Below, piece after piece: positions 1-8,380 of a stretch of DNA of 32,792 nucleotides; position 1 is the first letter of the stretch, and each line of letters starts with the position of its first letter. Below the pieces are notes generated by a model, which did not search any database, had not been told where the DNA came from, and saw only the letters and a program-made list of their open reading frames with translations. The translations under genes were made by a program, and so were the position numbers. This DNA comes from Deltaproteobacteria bacterium (GTDB lineage: Bacteria; Desulfobacterota; Dissulfuribacteria; Dissulfuribacterales; QOAL01): contig JALVQQ010000191.1 in the NCBI GenBank assembly GCA_027025395.1, positions 1 to 32,792 on the forward strand, written 5' to 3'.

Positions 1-453
1 CAGCAAACCGCTGAAAAACTGATAGTCAATGCCATTGACCTGATTATGCCGGAAGCAGAGGAGAAGGGCATTGAAATCAAGTTCCAGGCCGCCAAAGCGC
101 CTGTAATAATCGAAGCTAACGGATATCTGATAAAAATGGCGCTGATACACTGTCTCCGCAACGCCATAGAGGCATCATCCACAGGCCAGCAAATAGAGGT
201 GAGCACTGAAAGAACGGACGTGGGCGTAATCATACGCATCAAAGACAGGGGCCGCGGCATACCTGAAGATATTATGAAGGCCCTATTCGATTCCTCCTGC
301 GGCATCAAATCAAAACGCAGGGGGCTCGGCCTTGCTGTAGTAAAACAGATTGTGGAAGAACATGGAGGAAGCATCACCATTTCAAGTGCCATACATGCAG
401 GCACGGAGGTTGAAATATTCCTGCCTGCGCATCTGGGAGCCAGCAAGAACTGA
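1..453 (+). CDS. Sensor histidine kinase, C-terminal ATPase domain (5' end outside window)
   Basis: The frame is open from the first base of the window, so this is the 3' part of a longer gene and the ATG at 46 is internal. The visible part is a GHKL/HATPase_c domain: N-box HCLRNAIEAS, G1 box DRGRGIP, G2 box GLGLAVV followed by KQIVEEHGGSI. It binds ATP and would phosphorylate a conserved His in the missing DHp domain. The protein ends soon after the ATPase domain with no attached receiver. No response-regulator gene follows directly: a radical SAM gene starts 11 bases later. Sensor input and partner cannot be judged from this fragment. Confidence 0.93.
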   Translation, partial: QQTAEKLIVNAIDLIMPEAEEKGIEIKFQAAKAPVIIEANGYLIKMALIHCLRNAIEASSTGQQIEVSTERTDVGVIIRIKDRGRGIPEDIMKALFDSSCGIKSKRRGLGLAVVKQIVEEHGGSITISSAIHAGTEVEIFLPAHLGASKN

Positions 454-464
454 AAAAAACAGCA

Positions 465-2222
465 GTGACCGCAAGAGGCCGATACAGCGCATTCCTTCCA
501 GCAACCAGGCAGGAAATATTGACCCTGGGCTGGGACAGGCCGGACATCATCCTGGTTACCGGTGATGCCTACGTGGATCATCCATCATTTGGGGTGGCAA
601 TAATTGCCCGTTGGCTTGAGGCGCATGGCTACAGAGTGGCGGTGCTGGCCCAGCCCCGGCATTCATCTCCGGACGATTTCATGCAATTCGGCCCGCCGCG
701 CCTCTTCTTTGGCATTACCGCCGGCAACATGGACTCGGTTGTCGCAAACTACACCGGCAATGCAAGGATAAGAAAACACGACCCTTTTTCACCTTATGGC
801 AACCCCTGGTCTGGCGGCCGGCAGGAACGCAAGGCACGCCGCCGCCCGGACCGGGCCTCGATAGTATATGCCAACCTTGCCCGCCAGGCCTACAGGCATG
901 TTCCTGTTGTACTGGGCGGCATCGAGGCATCACTGAGACGTTTTGTTCACTACGATTTCCAGCAGGAAAAGCTGCGCCAGTCCATTCTGGCGGACTCAAA
1001 GGCCGATCTTCTTGTTTATGGCATGGGAGAACGGGCAGTGCTGGAAACCGCGCGCAGGCTTGAGGCAGGCAAGGGCATTGACGGGATAGCAGGCACCTGC
1101 CGGAGGCTGACCGGAAAGCAAATGGCAGCCGCTGCCTCCGGAACCAGGGAGCTTCCGTCCTGGCGCGCCATCAAAGAGGATGTATCACTGTTTCTGAAGG
1201 CTGAAATTACCCTGGACAAGCACGCCAGGGCAGCATCGGACTCTATTCTCGTGCAGAAGCAGGCTGGCTGCACTATCCTTCAGAATCCCCCGGCCCGCCC
1301 GCTTGATACCGAAGAGATGGACCGGGTTTACAGCCTGCCCTTCACCCGCCTTCCGCATCCAGCCTCCGGGCATGTTCCGGCCTGGGAGATGATAAATGGC
1401 TCGGTGACGGCAGTACGGGGCTGTTATGGCAACTGTTCGTTCTGCGCCATTGCCAGGCACCAGGGCACCGTGGTTACAAGCAGGAGCCCGGATGCCATAA
1501 AGGCCGAAGTTCACGATCTTGCCAGGCAGACCTGGTTCACCGGGACAGTAACGGATATCGGTGGTCCCACTGCAAACATGTACGGCACTTACTGCGGCAA
1601 CCCTGCCCCGTGCAAACGGAGAGACTGCCTCTATCCCGCGGCATGCCGGCATCTGAAGAATTCCGGGGAAGAATTCAGACGGCTGCTCAGGGAGGCCGCT
1701 ACAATACCCGGAGTGCGGCACCTGTTCGTATCGTCAGGCCTTCGCATGGACATGCTGGTACATACCCCCGGGCTTCTTGAGGCATTACTGCTCCACCACA
1801 CGTCAGGCATGATGAAAATAGCACCTGAGCATACAGACCGGGAGGTGCTGGAGCTCATGCACAAACCCGGCAGCAGGGAGCTTGAAAAATTTCTTGAATC
1901 CGCAAGATCCATTTGCCGCAAAATCAACAGGCCCTGCGATTTTAATCCCTACCTTATATCAGCCCACCCCGGATGCACACTCTCCCACATGAAAACACTG
2001 GCCAGGGATATCCGAAGGCTCGGACTAAAAGTGCGCCAGTTTCAGGATTTCACCCCGACTCCCGGGACAATCTCAACCGCCATGTATGTGACAGGCCTTC
2101 ACCGGGACACGGGCCACCCCATACCCGTTGCCCGCAACCGCAAGGAGAGAATGGCACAGCGCCGTATCCTTGAAGCGGTTATGCACAGACCCGGCAGAAA
2201 CAGAAAGGGCAGGAAGGCCTGA
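465..2222 (+). CDS. ygiQ: YgiQ-family (UPF0313) radical SAM protein
   Basis: A 585-aa protein. The N-terminus (FLPATRQEILTLGWDRPDIILVTGDAYVDHPSFG) is the hallmark of the YgiQ/UPF0313 family and resembles a B12-binding-type fold. The radical SAM cluster motif is C320-YGN-C324-SF-C327, i.e. CxxxCxxC, which would hold a [4Fe-4S] cluster that cleaves S-adenosylmethionine. A cysteine-rich stretch follows (CGNPAPCKRRDCLYPAAC), and the region DFNPYLISAHPGC with FQDFTPTPGT is typical of the family's C-terminal part. The start is GTG at 465, because the family N-terminus begins within ten residues of it. E. coli YgiQ is longer. The physiological substrate is unknown, so the reaction cannot be stated. 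It lies 11 bases after the kinase gene and may share its transcript. Confidence 0.93.
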   Translation: MTARGRYSAFLPATRQEILTLGWDRPDIILVTGDAYVDHPSFGVAIIARWLEAHGYRVAVLAQPRHSSPDDFMQFGPPRLFFGITAGNMDSVVANYTGNARIRKHDPFSPYGNPWSGGRQERKARRRPDRASIVYANLARQAYRHVPVVLGGIEASLRRFVHYDFQQEKLRQSILADSKADLLVYGMGERAVLETARRLEAGKGIDGIAGTCRRLTGKQMAAAASGTRELPSWRAIKEDVSLFLKAEITLDKHARAASDSILVQKQAGCTILQNPPARPLDTEEMDRVYSLPFTRLPHPASGHVPAWEMINGSVTAVRGCYGNCSFCAIARHQGTVVTSRSPDAIKAEVHDLARQTWFTGTVTDIGGPTANMYGTYCGNPAPCKRRDCLYPAACRHLKNSGEEFRRLLREAATIPGVRHLFVSSGLRMDMLVHTPGLLEALLLHHTSGMMKIAPEHTDREVLELMHKPGSRELEKFLESARSICRKINRPCDFNPYLISAHPGCTLSHMKTLARDIRRLGLKVRQFQDFTPTPGTISTAMYVTGLHRDTGHPIPVARNRKERMAQRRILEAVMHRPGRNRKGRKA

Positions 2223-2380
2223 TGACCAATTCGGGCACGTTAAACAAATTGCTTGCTGAAAAGCCCGAAACGAGAATCAGTCCGTCAGGATTTTTTTATC
2301 AGGGAGGATTTCTTTGTGCAGCGCACTCCGGGCAGAAGAAATCAAGATCACCCAGGACACTTGTTTTCACAACAGAATAG
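2222..2380 (+). CDS. Possible 52-aa small ORF coupled to ygiQ stop
   Basis: An ATG overlaps the ygiQ stop codon in the arrangement TGATG, preceded by a good ribosome-binding sequence (AGGAAGG, four bases before the ATG). The frame runs 52 codons to TAG. The peptide is basic towards its end (GQKKSRSPRT), has one cysteine and no recognised domain. It is too short for the supplied ORF track. The overlap and ribosome-binding site are consistent with translational coupling, but a chance ORF of this length is common, so confidence is low. Confidence 0.25.
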   Translation: MTNSGTLNKLLAEKPETRISPSGFFYQGGFLCAAHSGQKKSRSPRTLVFTTE

Positions 2381-2394
2381 AGTGGATGCATTGC

Positions 2395-2411
2395 TGGCCA
2401 TTTAATGGCCA
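2395..2411. repeat. Short palindrome between convergent genes
   Basis: TGGCCAT-TTA-ATGGCCA is a perfect 7-bp inverted repeat with a 3-nt loop, five bases beyond the stop of the minus-strand YkgJ-type gene and in the gap between convergent genes. There is no T run on either side, so it is not a classical intrinsic terminator. It may act as a weak hairpin at the transcript ends. Confidence 0.4.
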
Positions 2412-2415
2412 TAAA

Positions 2416-3189
2416 TCATGCGGCACTGAATTTATTGCACAGGGCGTCTGACAGCCTGGCTACCTTGCCGCTTTCATCACCTCCGCCGCCGGATGAAACC
2501 CACTGTCTGACCGCCTCCAGTTTCATCTGGACAACCGTCCTGGCGCCTGCGGCATTGGCGGCAAGCCAGAAGGAAAGATCCATAAAAAAACTGTTCGTGA
2601 ACTGCTGCCGCAGGGCATCATTCATGTCCGAGGAGATCTCATCCACCTTTACGCCAAGCTTCAACAGGGTCTTGCCCGAAGGTCTTTTATGGCCTTTCGC
2701 CACCCTTACCCGATTGCAGTAGGGCACGCTGAAATTCACAATCGCGTCAGGTATGGCAACCCCCGCTTCCGCCCATGCCATGCGGACTCTCTTCTTTGCC
2801 TCCCTGTTTGCGTCCGCCATCCTGGTATAATATTCCTCTGGCCAGAGGCCATAAGTGCGGCAACCCAGAAAACGATGATCATAAATAAGACATAACCCGT
2901 CCCGAAGGAATGGACACTTCATTATCCGGACAGGATTAAGCAGGAAATACTCCGCCATGTTGTGAAGCACCTGGCTTCTCAGCGCCCGGGGCATTTCAAG
3001 GATTGAATAAACAGCGGATACGGCCTCGACAAGGCTCATTTCCGGGAGAAGGGTGCAGCACCTGGCCCTGCCTCCGCAGCTTACAGGTGGAATCCTGTCA
3101 TACACCCTCCAAAGCCTTTCGGCATATTTGCCCCATTCAGCTGAAACATGCACGGGCAGTTCAGTTATTGGCGGTTCAGGCTTTGGCAC
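2416..3189 (-). CDS. YkgJ-type cysteine-cluster (zinc/iron-chelating) protein
   Basis: A 257-aa protein with the YkgJ/CxxCxxCC-type metal-binding pattern: CGGRARCC near residue 38, then CPFLRDGLCLIYDHRFLGCRTYG, which follows the family pattern CPFL...G.C.IY..RP..CR. Family members are predicted to chelate zinc or iron with these cysteines; the biological role is not established. The C-terminal half (from about residue 130) has no domain I recognise and ends with a glycine-rich linker and short helix. Translation starts at GTG 3189, which lies 14 bases inside the upstream GGDEF gene. The overlap implies co-translation with that gene. It is the last gene of the minus-strand signalling cluster. 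Confidence 0.82.
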   Translation of the reverse strand: MPKPEPPITELPVHVSAEWGKYAERLWRVYDRIPPVSCGGRARCCTLLPEMSLVEAVSAVYSILEMPRALRSQVLHNMAEYFLLNPVRIMKCPFLRDGLCLIYDHRFLGCRTYGLWPEEYYTRMADANREAKKRVRMAWAEAGVAIPDAIVNFSVPYCNRVRVAKGHKRPSGKTLLKLGVKVDEISSDMNDALRQQFTNSFFMDLSFWLAANAAGARTVVQMKLEAVRQWVSSGGGGDESGKVARLSDALCNKFSAA

Positions 3190-4123
3190 GGTAGCGTTCC
3201 GGTTTTCGTCTGTCCACCATGAAGTTGCTGCCGTCCATGCTCTTTACCTTTTTCTTCAGCTGGGCCGCGGCAGCCGCTATCTCGCCAAAGTGTTCGTAGC
3301 GGCCGGGAACGCACGGGACTACCGCAATGGACAGGGTAGTCAGCGGGAAACGCATCTCATTGCCCTGCCTGTCCCTTGAGACAAACCCACCGGCATCAAT
3401 ATCTGACTGGTCGAAAAACAGGGGTATCAGGGCAGTAAAATTTCTGATTACTTCTTCACACACGGCCTCGGCCTTGTCCAGAGGAACCACAAAGACAAAA
3501 TCATCACCTCCAACATGCCCTACAAACCCGCCGGCCCCCGCATGCTCCCTCACGACATTTATAAGTATCCGCGAGACCATCCGGATCACCTCGTCACCCC
3601 TTGAAAAGCCGTAACGGTCATTAAATGGCTTGAAGCTGTCTATATCAACATATCCTACCGCAGCGCTTCTGCCTGAATCGATTATCTCCTGGATATTCTT
3701 CAGGATAGAAGTGTTTCCGGGAAGCTGCGTCAGGGGATTGTTGTCCCCGATACGCTTCTTTCTCGCAAGGGCAAGGTCAACCCGGGTTATCAGCTCCTCA
3801 ATGGTTGCCTGGCTGCTTATGAGGTCATCAACCGGATAGAGTTGCCAGTCAATGCCGGTCATGATATCACGCTCCGCAACGATAAGGATAATGGGAAGCA
3901 GGGCGAGCTGCAGGTTATTTTTGAGCGCCTGCACCACCTCGCTGTCAAGATGCATGTGAAGCCCTTTCTGCAGCACAAGAAGATCAGGCGGGTCGGACAG
4001 CACCGTATCAACCGCCCTGGAAACATCGTGCAAAAGGACGGTAACATGCCCCTTGGCCTCGAGGCACATGGCATAGTCCTTCCTATTGAAAAAATCCGGG
4101 GCGATGATAACTATCCTGGCCAT
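3176..4123 (-). CDS. Receiver-like domain fused to GGDEF diguanylate cyclase
   Basis: About 315 aa, starting at the ATG giving MARIVIIAPDFF (a TTG 12 bases upstream is less likely). Residues 1-120 have the alpha/beta pattern of a response-regulator receiver, but the strand that normally ends in the phosphorylated Asp reads PDLLVLQKG, with Gln in place of that Asp. From about residue 135 there is a GGDEF domain: DIDSFKPFNDRYGFSRGDEV contains the metal-binding Asp and guanine-contacting Asn and Asp positions, and the signature is GGDDF instead of GG(D/E)EF. The RxxD inhibitory site expected nine residues upstream is absent. Probable role: cyclic-di-GMP synthesis without phosphorylation control, or a catalytically weak sensor. 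It sits between an HDOD gene and a YkgJ-type gene that overlaps its 3' end. Confidence 0.88.
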   Translation of the reverse strand: MARIVIIAPDFFNRKDYAMCLEAKGHVTVLLHDVSRAVDTVLSDPPDLLVLQKGLHMHLDSEVVQALKNNLQLALLPIILIVAERDIMTGIDWQLYPVDDLISSQATIEELITRVDLALARKKRIGDNNPLTQLPGNTSILKNIQEIIDSGRSAAVGYVDIDSFKPFNDRYGFSRGDEVIRMVSRILINVVREHAGAGGFVGHVGGDDFVFVVPLDKAEAVCEEVIRNFTALIPLFFDQSDIDAGGFVSRDRQGNEMRFPLTTLSIAVVPCVPGRYEHFGEIAAAAAQLKKKVKSMDGSNFMVDRRKPERYRAKA

Positions 4124-4165
4124 TGGTTTCCGCAAGGCTCCTGCATGTGCAAGGTCATGACAGTA

Positions 4166-5002
4166 TCACGATATGTCAACGGTGAAATTCTGAAGTTCAG
4201 CCAGTTTTTCTTCAAGCTCCATGAGGATTTCCTCCGCTTCCCGCTTTCCGAATTTTATTCTCTCCCATGCCCCGTGATCAAGGGGCGGGACCCAAGGATC
4301 GCCGCCAGAGCCATAACCCACGGCCCGGACAAGAATGTCAGAAAAATGCACAATGGCGGCTATCTTTTTGTGGTCGCCGGCCCTTTCAGGTGTGTGATGG
4401 AACCTTACCGGCAATACCAGGGATTCAGGCAGGTTCCACCTGGAAGCAAGCAGGCCGCCAATTTCTCCATGCCCCATGCCGACAATCTCTTCCTCCACCT
4501 CCCTGACTGAAATCCGCCTTTCCCTGGCGGCGGCAAGGATCCTGTCATATTCTTCAGGGAATTCGGCCCTCATTACTATTTTGCCAAGATCATGTATAAG
4601 CCCGGCGGTGGATACCTCTTCCGGATTCTTTATCCCCCTCCTCCTGGCAATTATTCCTGCCGCCGCCGCGCAGCCAAGGCTGTGTTCAAACAGTTTCACA
4701 TCGGAAGCCTGCATGACCTCAAAGATGGACGAGGTGACTATAAGTGTCTTGATTACATTAAAGCCCAGAAGGACAAGGGCGTTGGGAATGGTGCTGATCC
4801 GCTGGGGAAAACCGAAGAAGGACGAGTTGACCATCTTAAGGAGCTTGGCTGTAAGAACCTGGTCTTTTTCAATTATCTTCCCCAGCCTGGATGCGGTAAC
4901 TTCCTGGTCGTTGACCATCTCATTGAGTTTGGACACAATGGGGGGCAGTGTCGGAAGAGACTGAACATCTTCCATTCTTTTAAGTATGTCTTCTCTTGTC
5001 AT
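4166..5002 (-). CDS. HDOD-domain signalling protein
   Basis: 278 aa from the ATG giving MTREDILKRMEDV. The open frame extends 18 codons further upstream (TTG at 5056, another ATG at 5023), and no start has a convincing ribosome-binding site. The HDOD domain covers most of the protein: LPTLPPIVSKLNEMVND, then DQVLTAKLLKMVNSSFFGFPQRISTIPNALVLLGFN, then an HDLGKI motif. HDOD proteins are non-hydrolytic relatives of HD phosphohydrolases, found in c-di-GMP, chemotaxis and stress signalling. The close placement before a GGDEF gene and after a small protein suggests one signalling module. The substrate or partner is not visible from sequence. Confidence 0.9.
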   Translation of the reverse strand: MTREDILKRMEDVQSLPTLPPIVSKLNEMVNDQEVTASRLGKIIEKDQVLTAKLLKMVNSSFFGFPQRISTIPNALVLLGFNVIKTLIVTSSIFEVMQASDVKLFEHSLGCAAAAGIIARRRGIKNPEEVSTAGLIHDLGKIVMRAEFPEEYDRILAAARERRISVREVEEEIVGMGHGEIGGLLASRWNLPESLVLPVRFHHTPERAGDHKKIAAIVHFSDILVRAVGYGSGGDPWVPPLDHGAWERIKFGKREAEEILMELEEKLAELQNFTVDIS

Positions 5003-5073
5003 GGGCAGTATAATGGCAGGCATCTTGCCAGTATCACGGCAAATTGCCTGGCGCAAATCGGCATGATCTTTTC

Positions 5074-5421
5074 TTAAAGCTTACCCTGCTTTTCAAGGGC
5101 CTGCAGGGCCTCCTCGCCGCGCTCCTGCAGAATCCACATCCTTGCTATCAATTTCTTGATTGCGCGCAGCACCGGATCTCCCTTCACCCTTGAAAACCGG
5201 CTGTCCAGCTCTTTCAGCCGTTCAGGCAGGCTCTTTTCGCCTGGCAGGGTAACAGGATGGCCCTGGACTGTGAGAACCGCCACACCCTGCTTTTCAAGGC
5301 GGAGAATGAGTTCGGCGGTCAGCTCTGTCCCTGCCCCGCAAAGCACCTGGCCCTCGGGCGTCATGGCCTCCTTTTCGAGTATCATTCCCGCTGCGGCAAA
5401 TTTTATGGGTATTCTCTGCAT
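5074..5421 (-). CDS. Small protein of unknown function preceding the HDOD gene
   Basis: 115 aa from ATG 5421, which has AGGA nine bases upstream. An alternative GTG at 5439 overlaps the gatA stop codon (GTGA). The first part (FAAAGMILEKEAMTPEGQVLCGAGTELTAELILRLEKQGVAVLTV) resembles the small beta-rich segment often found at the N-terminus of HD-GYP/HDOD proteins, where a modified or inherited state of the form 'G..L...G..L....I..L...G' precedes the catalytic domain. The remainder is helical and charged. No catalytic motif is seen. Position directly before the HDOD gene suggests a separate accessory subunit. The resemblance is by eye and uncertain. Confidence 0.7.
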   Translation of the reverse strand: MQRIPIKFAAAGMILEKEAMTPEGQVLCGAGTELTAELILRLEKQGVAVLTVQGHPVTLPGEKSLPERLKELDSRFSRVKGDPVLRAIKKLIARMWILQERGEEALQALEKQGKL

Positions 5422-5435
5422 ACTGGCAAATCCTG

Positions 5436-6880
5436 TCACCCTTCGAGGTCGGGACTGATATTGGCAAAACCTGTTGCAAGCTCCAGGTTGTATGCTGCCC
5501 GCAGGAGTTTTTCTTCCTGAAAGTGATCAGCCATTAACTGCAATCCAACCGGAAGCCTGCCGCCAGCCAGGCCGCAGGGCACGGACATGGCCGGAATACC
5601 GGCAAGATTCACCGGTATTGTGAATATGTCAGACAGGTACATCTGGAGCGGATCATCCACCTTGTCCCCTATCCTGAATGCAGGGGTTGGGGCCACCGGG
5701 GCGGCAAGCACATCACATCCTTCTTCGATAAAGGCGTTCTTGAAATCTCTTGTTATAAGGGTTCGCACCTGGGATGCCTTTCGGTAAAAGGCGTCATAAT
5801 ATCCTGCGGAGAGGCAGTATGTGCCTATCATGATGCGGCGTTTGACCTCGTCGCCGAAACCTTCGGTGCGCGTGGCCTGGTACATCTCCATGAGGCTTGA
5901 ATAGTCGCTGGCCCTGAATCCGTACTTTACGCCATCATAACGGGAAAGATTGGAGGAGGCCTCGGCAGGGGCTATGATATAGTAGGTGGCCACTGCATAC
6001 TGGGTATGAGGAAGCGAGACTTCCCTTATCTCTGCGCCCTGGCCTGCAAGCGCCTCGATTCCGCCACGCACCAGTTTTTCAACCTCGGGATCAAGCCCTT
6101 CAATGAAATACTCGGACGGCACCCCCACGGTAAGGCCTTTCATGCCCTTGACCAGGCTTTCGGTGTACCTTGGCACCGGCACGTCAGCCGAGGTCGAATC
6201 CCTGGGATCATGGCCCGATATTGCTTCAAGCAGGATGGCGCAGTCCCTGACATCCCGGGTAAGGGGCCCTATCTGGTCAAGAGATGAGGCAAAAGCCACA
6301 AGACCGAAACGGGATACCCTGCCGTATGTGGGCTTCATTCCCACCACGCCGCAGTGAGACGCTGGCTGCCTGATGGAGCCGCCGGTGTCTGAACCAAGGG
6401 ATGCAACACATATCCTGGCTGCCACCGCCGCGGCTGAGCCGCCGCTGGAGCCGCCGGGAATACGATCAAGGTCCCAGGGATTTCTCGTCTTCATGAATGC
6501 GGAATTCTCGGTGGAAGAGCCCATTGCAAACTCGTCCATGTTCAGTTTGCCAAGCATGACCGCCCCCTGGCTGTAGAGGGGACAAAATTCTCAAGCATGC
6601 GTGAAGCACAGGTGGTGCGCACACCCCTTGTACAGATAAGGTCCTTGATTCCAAGGGGTATGCCGGAGAGCGCCGTGGCCCTGCCCTTGCCGATTTCCCG
6701 CTCAGCCTGCTCCGCCATGTTGAGCGCGGCATCCCCGGTAACGGTAATATATGAATTTACCTTCCTGTCAACCGTGCTGATTCTTTCAAGATAAGCTTTC
6801 ACAAGCTCCCGCACCGAGACATCGCCAGCATGCAGCGGCTCCTGAAGCTCATGAAGTGTCAGGCCGGTGAGATTATCCAT
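5436..6880 (-). pseudogene. gatA: gatA, amidotransferase subunit A, broken by a frameshift
   Basis: GatA is the amidase subunit of the GatCAB complex that converts Glu-tRNA(Gln) or Asp-tRNA(Asn). The first frame (6880 to about 6578) starts at an ATG with a good AAGGTGAT site and carries the catalytic Lys in GIPLGIKD and [14 protein letters not shown]. It then runs out of frame to a stop. The second frame resumes at [28 protein letters not shown] and contains [13 protein letters not shown] and [11 protein letters not shown] with the amidase serines, then a normal C-terminus. In homologues about nine residues (xYDATVVxx) lie between ENFVP and this leucine. They are missing here, so an out-of-frame deletion of roughly 28 nt near 6576-6581 fits. 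Either a real mutation or an assembly error; function would be lost as written. Confidence 0.9.
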
Positions 6881-6973
6881 TGTTGATCACCTTTTTAACT
6901 GATTTTCGATATCGGTCTCCGGCACCTGAAATTACGTTAAATATGCGCATAAAACCGGATTAACCATGCCGTT

Positions 6974-7261
6974 TCATATAATCCTCGGAACAATAAAGGC
7001 GCCATCCTCTTCCTCCGGGGCATTGGATACCGCATCCTCTACCCGCAGTGACGGTTTTGCAATGTCCTGTCTGAAGACGTTTGTTACATGAAGCGCATGA
7101 GTCGTGGGCTCAACTCCCTCTGTATCAAGCTCTTCAAGCTTGGCCACATAACCAAGTATATCATTGAGCTGGTCCGCAAAGGCCTCCAGTTTTTCATCAG
7201 TAAAGCTGAGCCTGGCAAGCTGCGCCACATGTTTCAATTCTTCAATGGTTATCCTTGACAC
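6974..7261 (-). CDS. gatC: GatC, amidotransferase subunit C
   Basis: 95 aa. Start chosen as GTG 7261 because GGGGAG lies nine bases upstream and the family N-terminus SRITIEELKHVAQLARLSF begins there; the longer ORF in the track is upstream non-coding sequence. The rest is typical GatC: FADQLNDILGYVAKLEELDTEGVEPTTHA, and the end GAFIVPRII matches the usual xFxVPRVI ending. GatC wraps around GatA to stabilise the GatCAB complex. It is followed 93 bases later by gatA. gatB is not in the window, so it must be elsewhere if the complex is made. Confidence 0.95.
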   Translation of the reverse strand: MSRITIEELKHVAQLARLSFTDEKLEAFADQLNDILGYVAKLEELDTEGVEPTTHALHVTNVFRQDIAKPSLRVEDAVSNAPEEEDGAFIVPRII

Positions 7262-8089
7262 TTGAAAATACTCCCCTATATTGCCTTGTACTGTCCGCTC
7301 CAGACGGTCTGTCAAACTCTGGCCAGAGAGTGCTCTGCCGGAGCAGTCCAGATCATTCGCCTCTCCTTTCACGGACAGGCTGAAGGCGTGAAGACAAAAA
7401 CTCCGCCTGCAAGCCTCTTAATAACATTAATACAACAAACAGGCATGCCCAACAACGAAAATAAGGCCTTTCGGGCATCAACACGGCCAAGCATGCCCGC
7501 AAGCATGTCAAACCGGCAGGCGCGCACTACACATTCCTGCTGAACCGGCATCTTGCACGGCTTCACCAGCCCTGCAGGCAGAAATTGTATATACATACAC
7601 CTCGCACGCCCTTTCTCTGCCGGAAGCTGCCTGCGGCTTTACAGGCGCCATCTCTTCCGAACCTATATACAATCAGCGCGCAAGGTATATCAACATATCG
7701 CCTTTTAAAGCCATCATGCCGCAACAGCCTGCTATGGAGTGCACAGCATCATTTTACGTTTGTTATTTATCTGTTTGACACAGGTCACAATATGGTTTAA
7801 TTATTATATATGATTGCGCATGATTGATAGAGTGGTTGACAACTTCCTGACAAATCATCGCCACTTCCCTGTATCTGCTTGCGGCATGCACGAAAATATG
7901 GCGCAGTATCACAATAGCACTTCGGTTGACCACCCTAAAGATACGGTACCTGCCGAGCTGACAAGCAGTTATGGCCAAGCACCCTGTTTGCCGAAACAAT
8001 TTGGCCACCCGGCCGCCCCGGGGAAGAATTTGTTTTATTCATACTTGCAACACCCATAAAGCCATTACACATCTACAAGGAGATATGTC
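7262..8089. other. 828-bp gene-free region between gatC and the HTH gene
   Basis: Divergent spacer. The track ORFs here have no domain, no good ribosome-binding site and overlap each other on both strands, so I read the stretch as non-coding. It becomes AT-rich towards 7700-7815. The only structured signal I see is the CRP-like dyad at 7774. It must hold the promoters for gatC (minus) and the HTH gene (plus). No tRNA or riboswitch could be recognised by eye. Confidence 0.6.
7774..7789. promoter_or_regulatory. CRP/FNR-family-like dyad
   Basis: TTTGA-CACAGG-TCACA matches the CRP-type pattern TGTGA-N6-TCACA in nine of ten fixed positions. It overlaps a TTGACA hexamer (7775-7780), followed 15 bases on by TTTAAT. 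It lies about 300 bases upstream of the HTH gene and about 510 upstream of gatC. Many anaerobes carry CRP/FNR regulators (for example HcpR) with sites of this form. Single, unaligned match. Confidence 0.3.
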
Positions 8090-8368
8090 ATGAGAAACAA
8101 GAGAAGCAGGCCCTATAATGAAGAGGATGTCGCCTTTGTACACCAGAACTATGCCGAAATGACTGCCGCACAGATTGCGGATGAGCTCGGCATCAGCAAA
8201 TTCCAGGTGGCAAAAATAGTTACCGAGCTGCGCAAGGCCGGGGTGGATTTGCCAAAGAAGACCGCAAAAAGGGCAAATCCGGTGGAGCTCTACATCAAGA
8301 AGAACAAGATACCCACAAAAAGCGCCCCTGCCGCAAGGAAGACGGGAGGAAGAAAAAAGAAGGCGTAA
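8090..8368 (+). CDS. Small basic helix-turn-helix protein
   Basis: 92 aa, preceded by AAGGAGATATGTC, a strong ribosome-binding site with correct spacing. Residues about 9-55 form a winged-helix or homeodomain-like HTH: YNEEDVAFVHQNYAEMTAAQIADELGISKFQVAKIVTELRKAG, with a clear recognition helix. The tail (from about residue 56) is rich in lysine, arginine, proline and alanine (KTAKRANP...RKTGGRKKKA) and is probably disordered and DNA-binding. No effector domain is present, so it may be a nucleoid-associated or simple DNA-binding protein rather than a ligand-responsive regulator. It is monocistronic: 828 bp of non-coding DNA upstream and a hairpin downstream. No specific family name can be given. 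Confidence 0.85.
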   Translation: MRNKRSRPYNEEDVAFVHQNYAEMTAAQIADELGISKFQVAKIVTELRKAGVDLPKKTAKRANPVELYIKKNKIPTKSAPAARKTGGRKKKA

Positions 8369-8380
8369 AAAGAGCAGCAG

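Noticed and set aside
3842-4510. 222-aa plus-strand ORF
   Set aside because: Antisense to the GGDEF and HDOD genes, which have clear domains.
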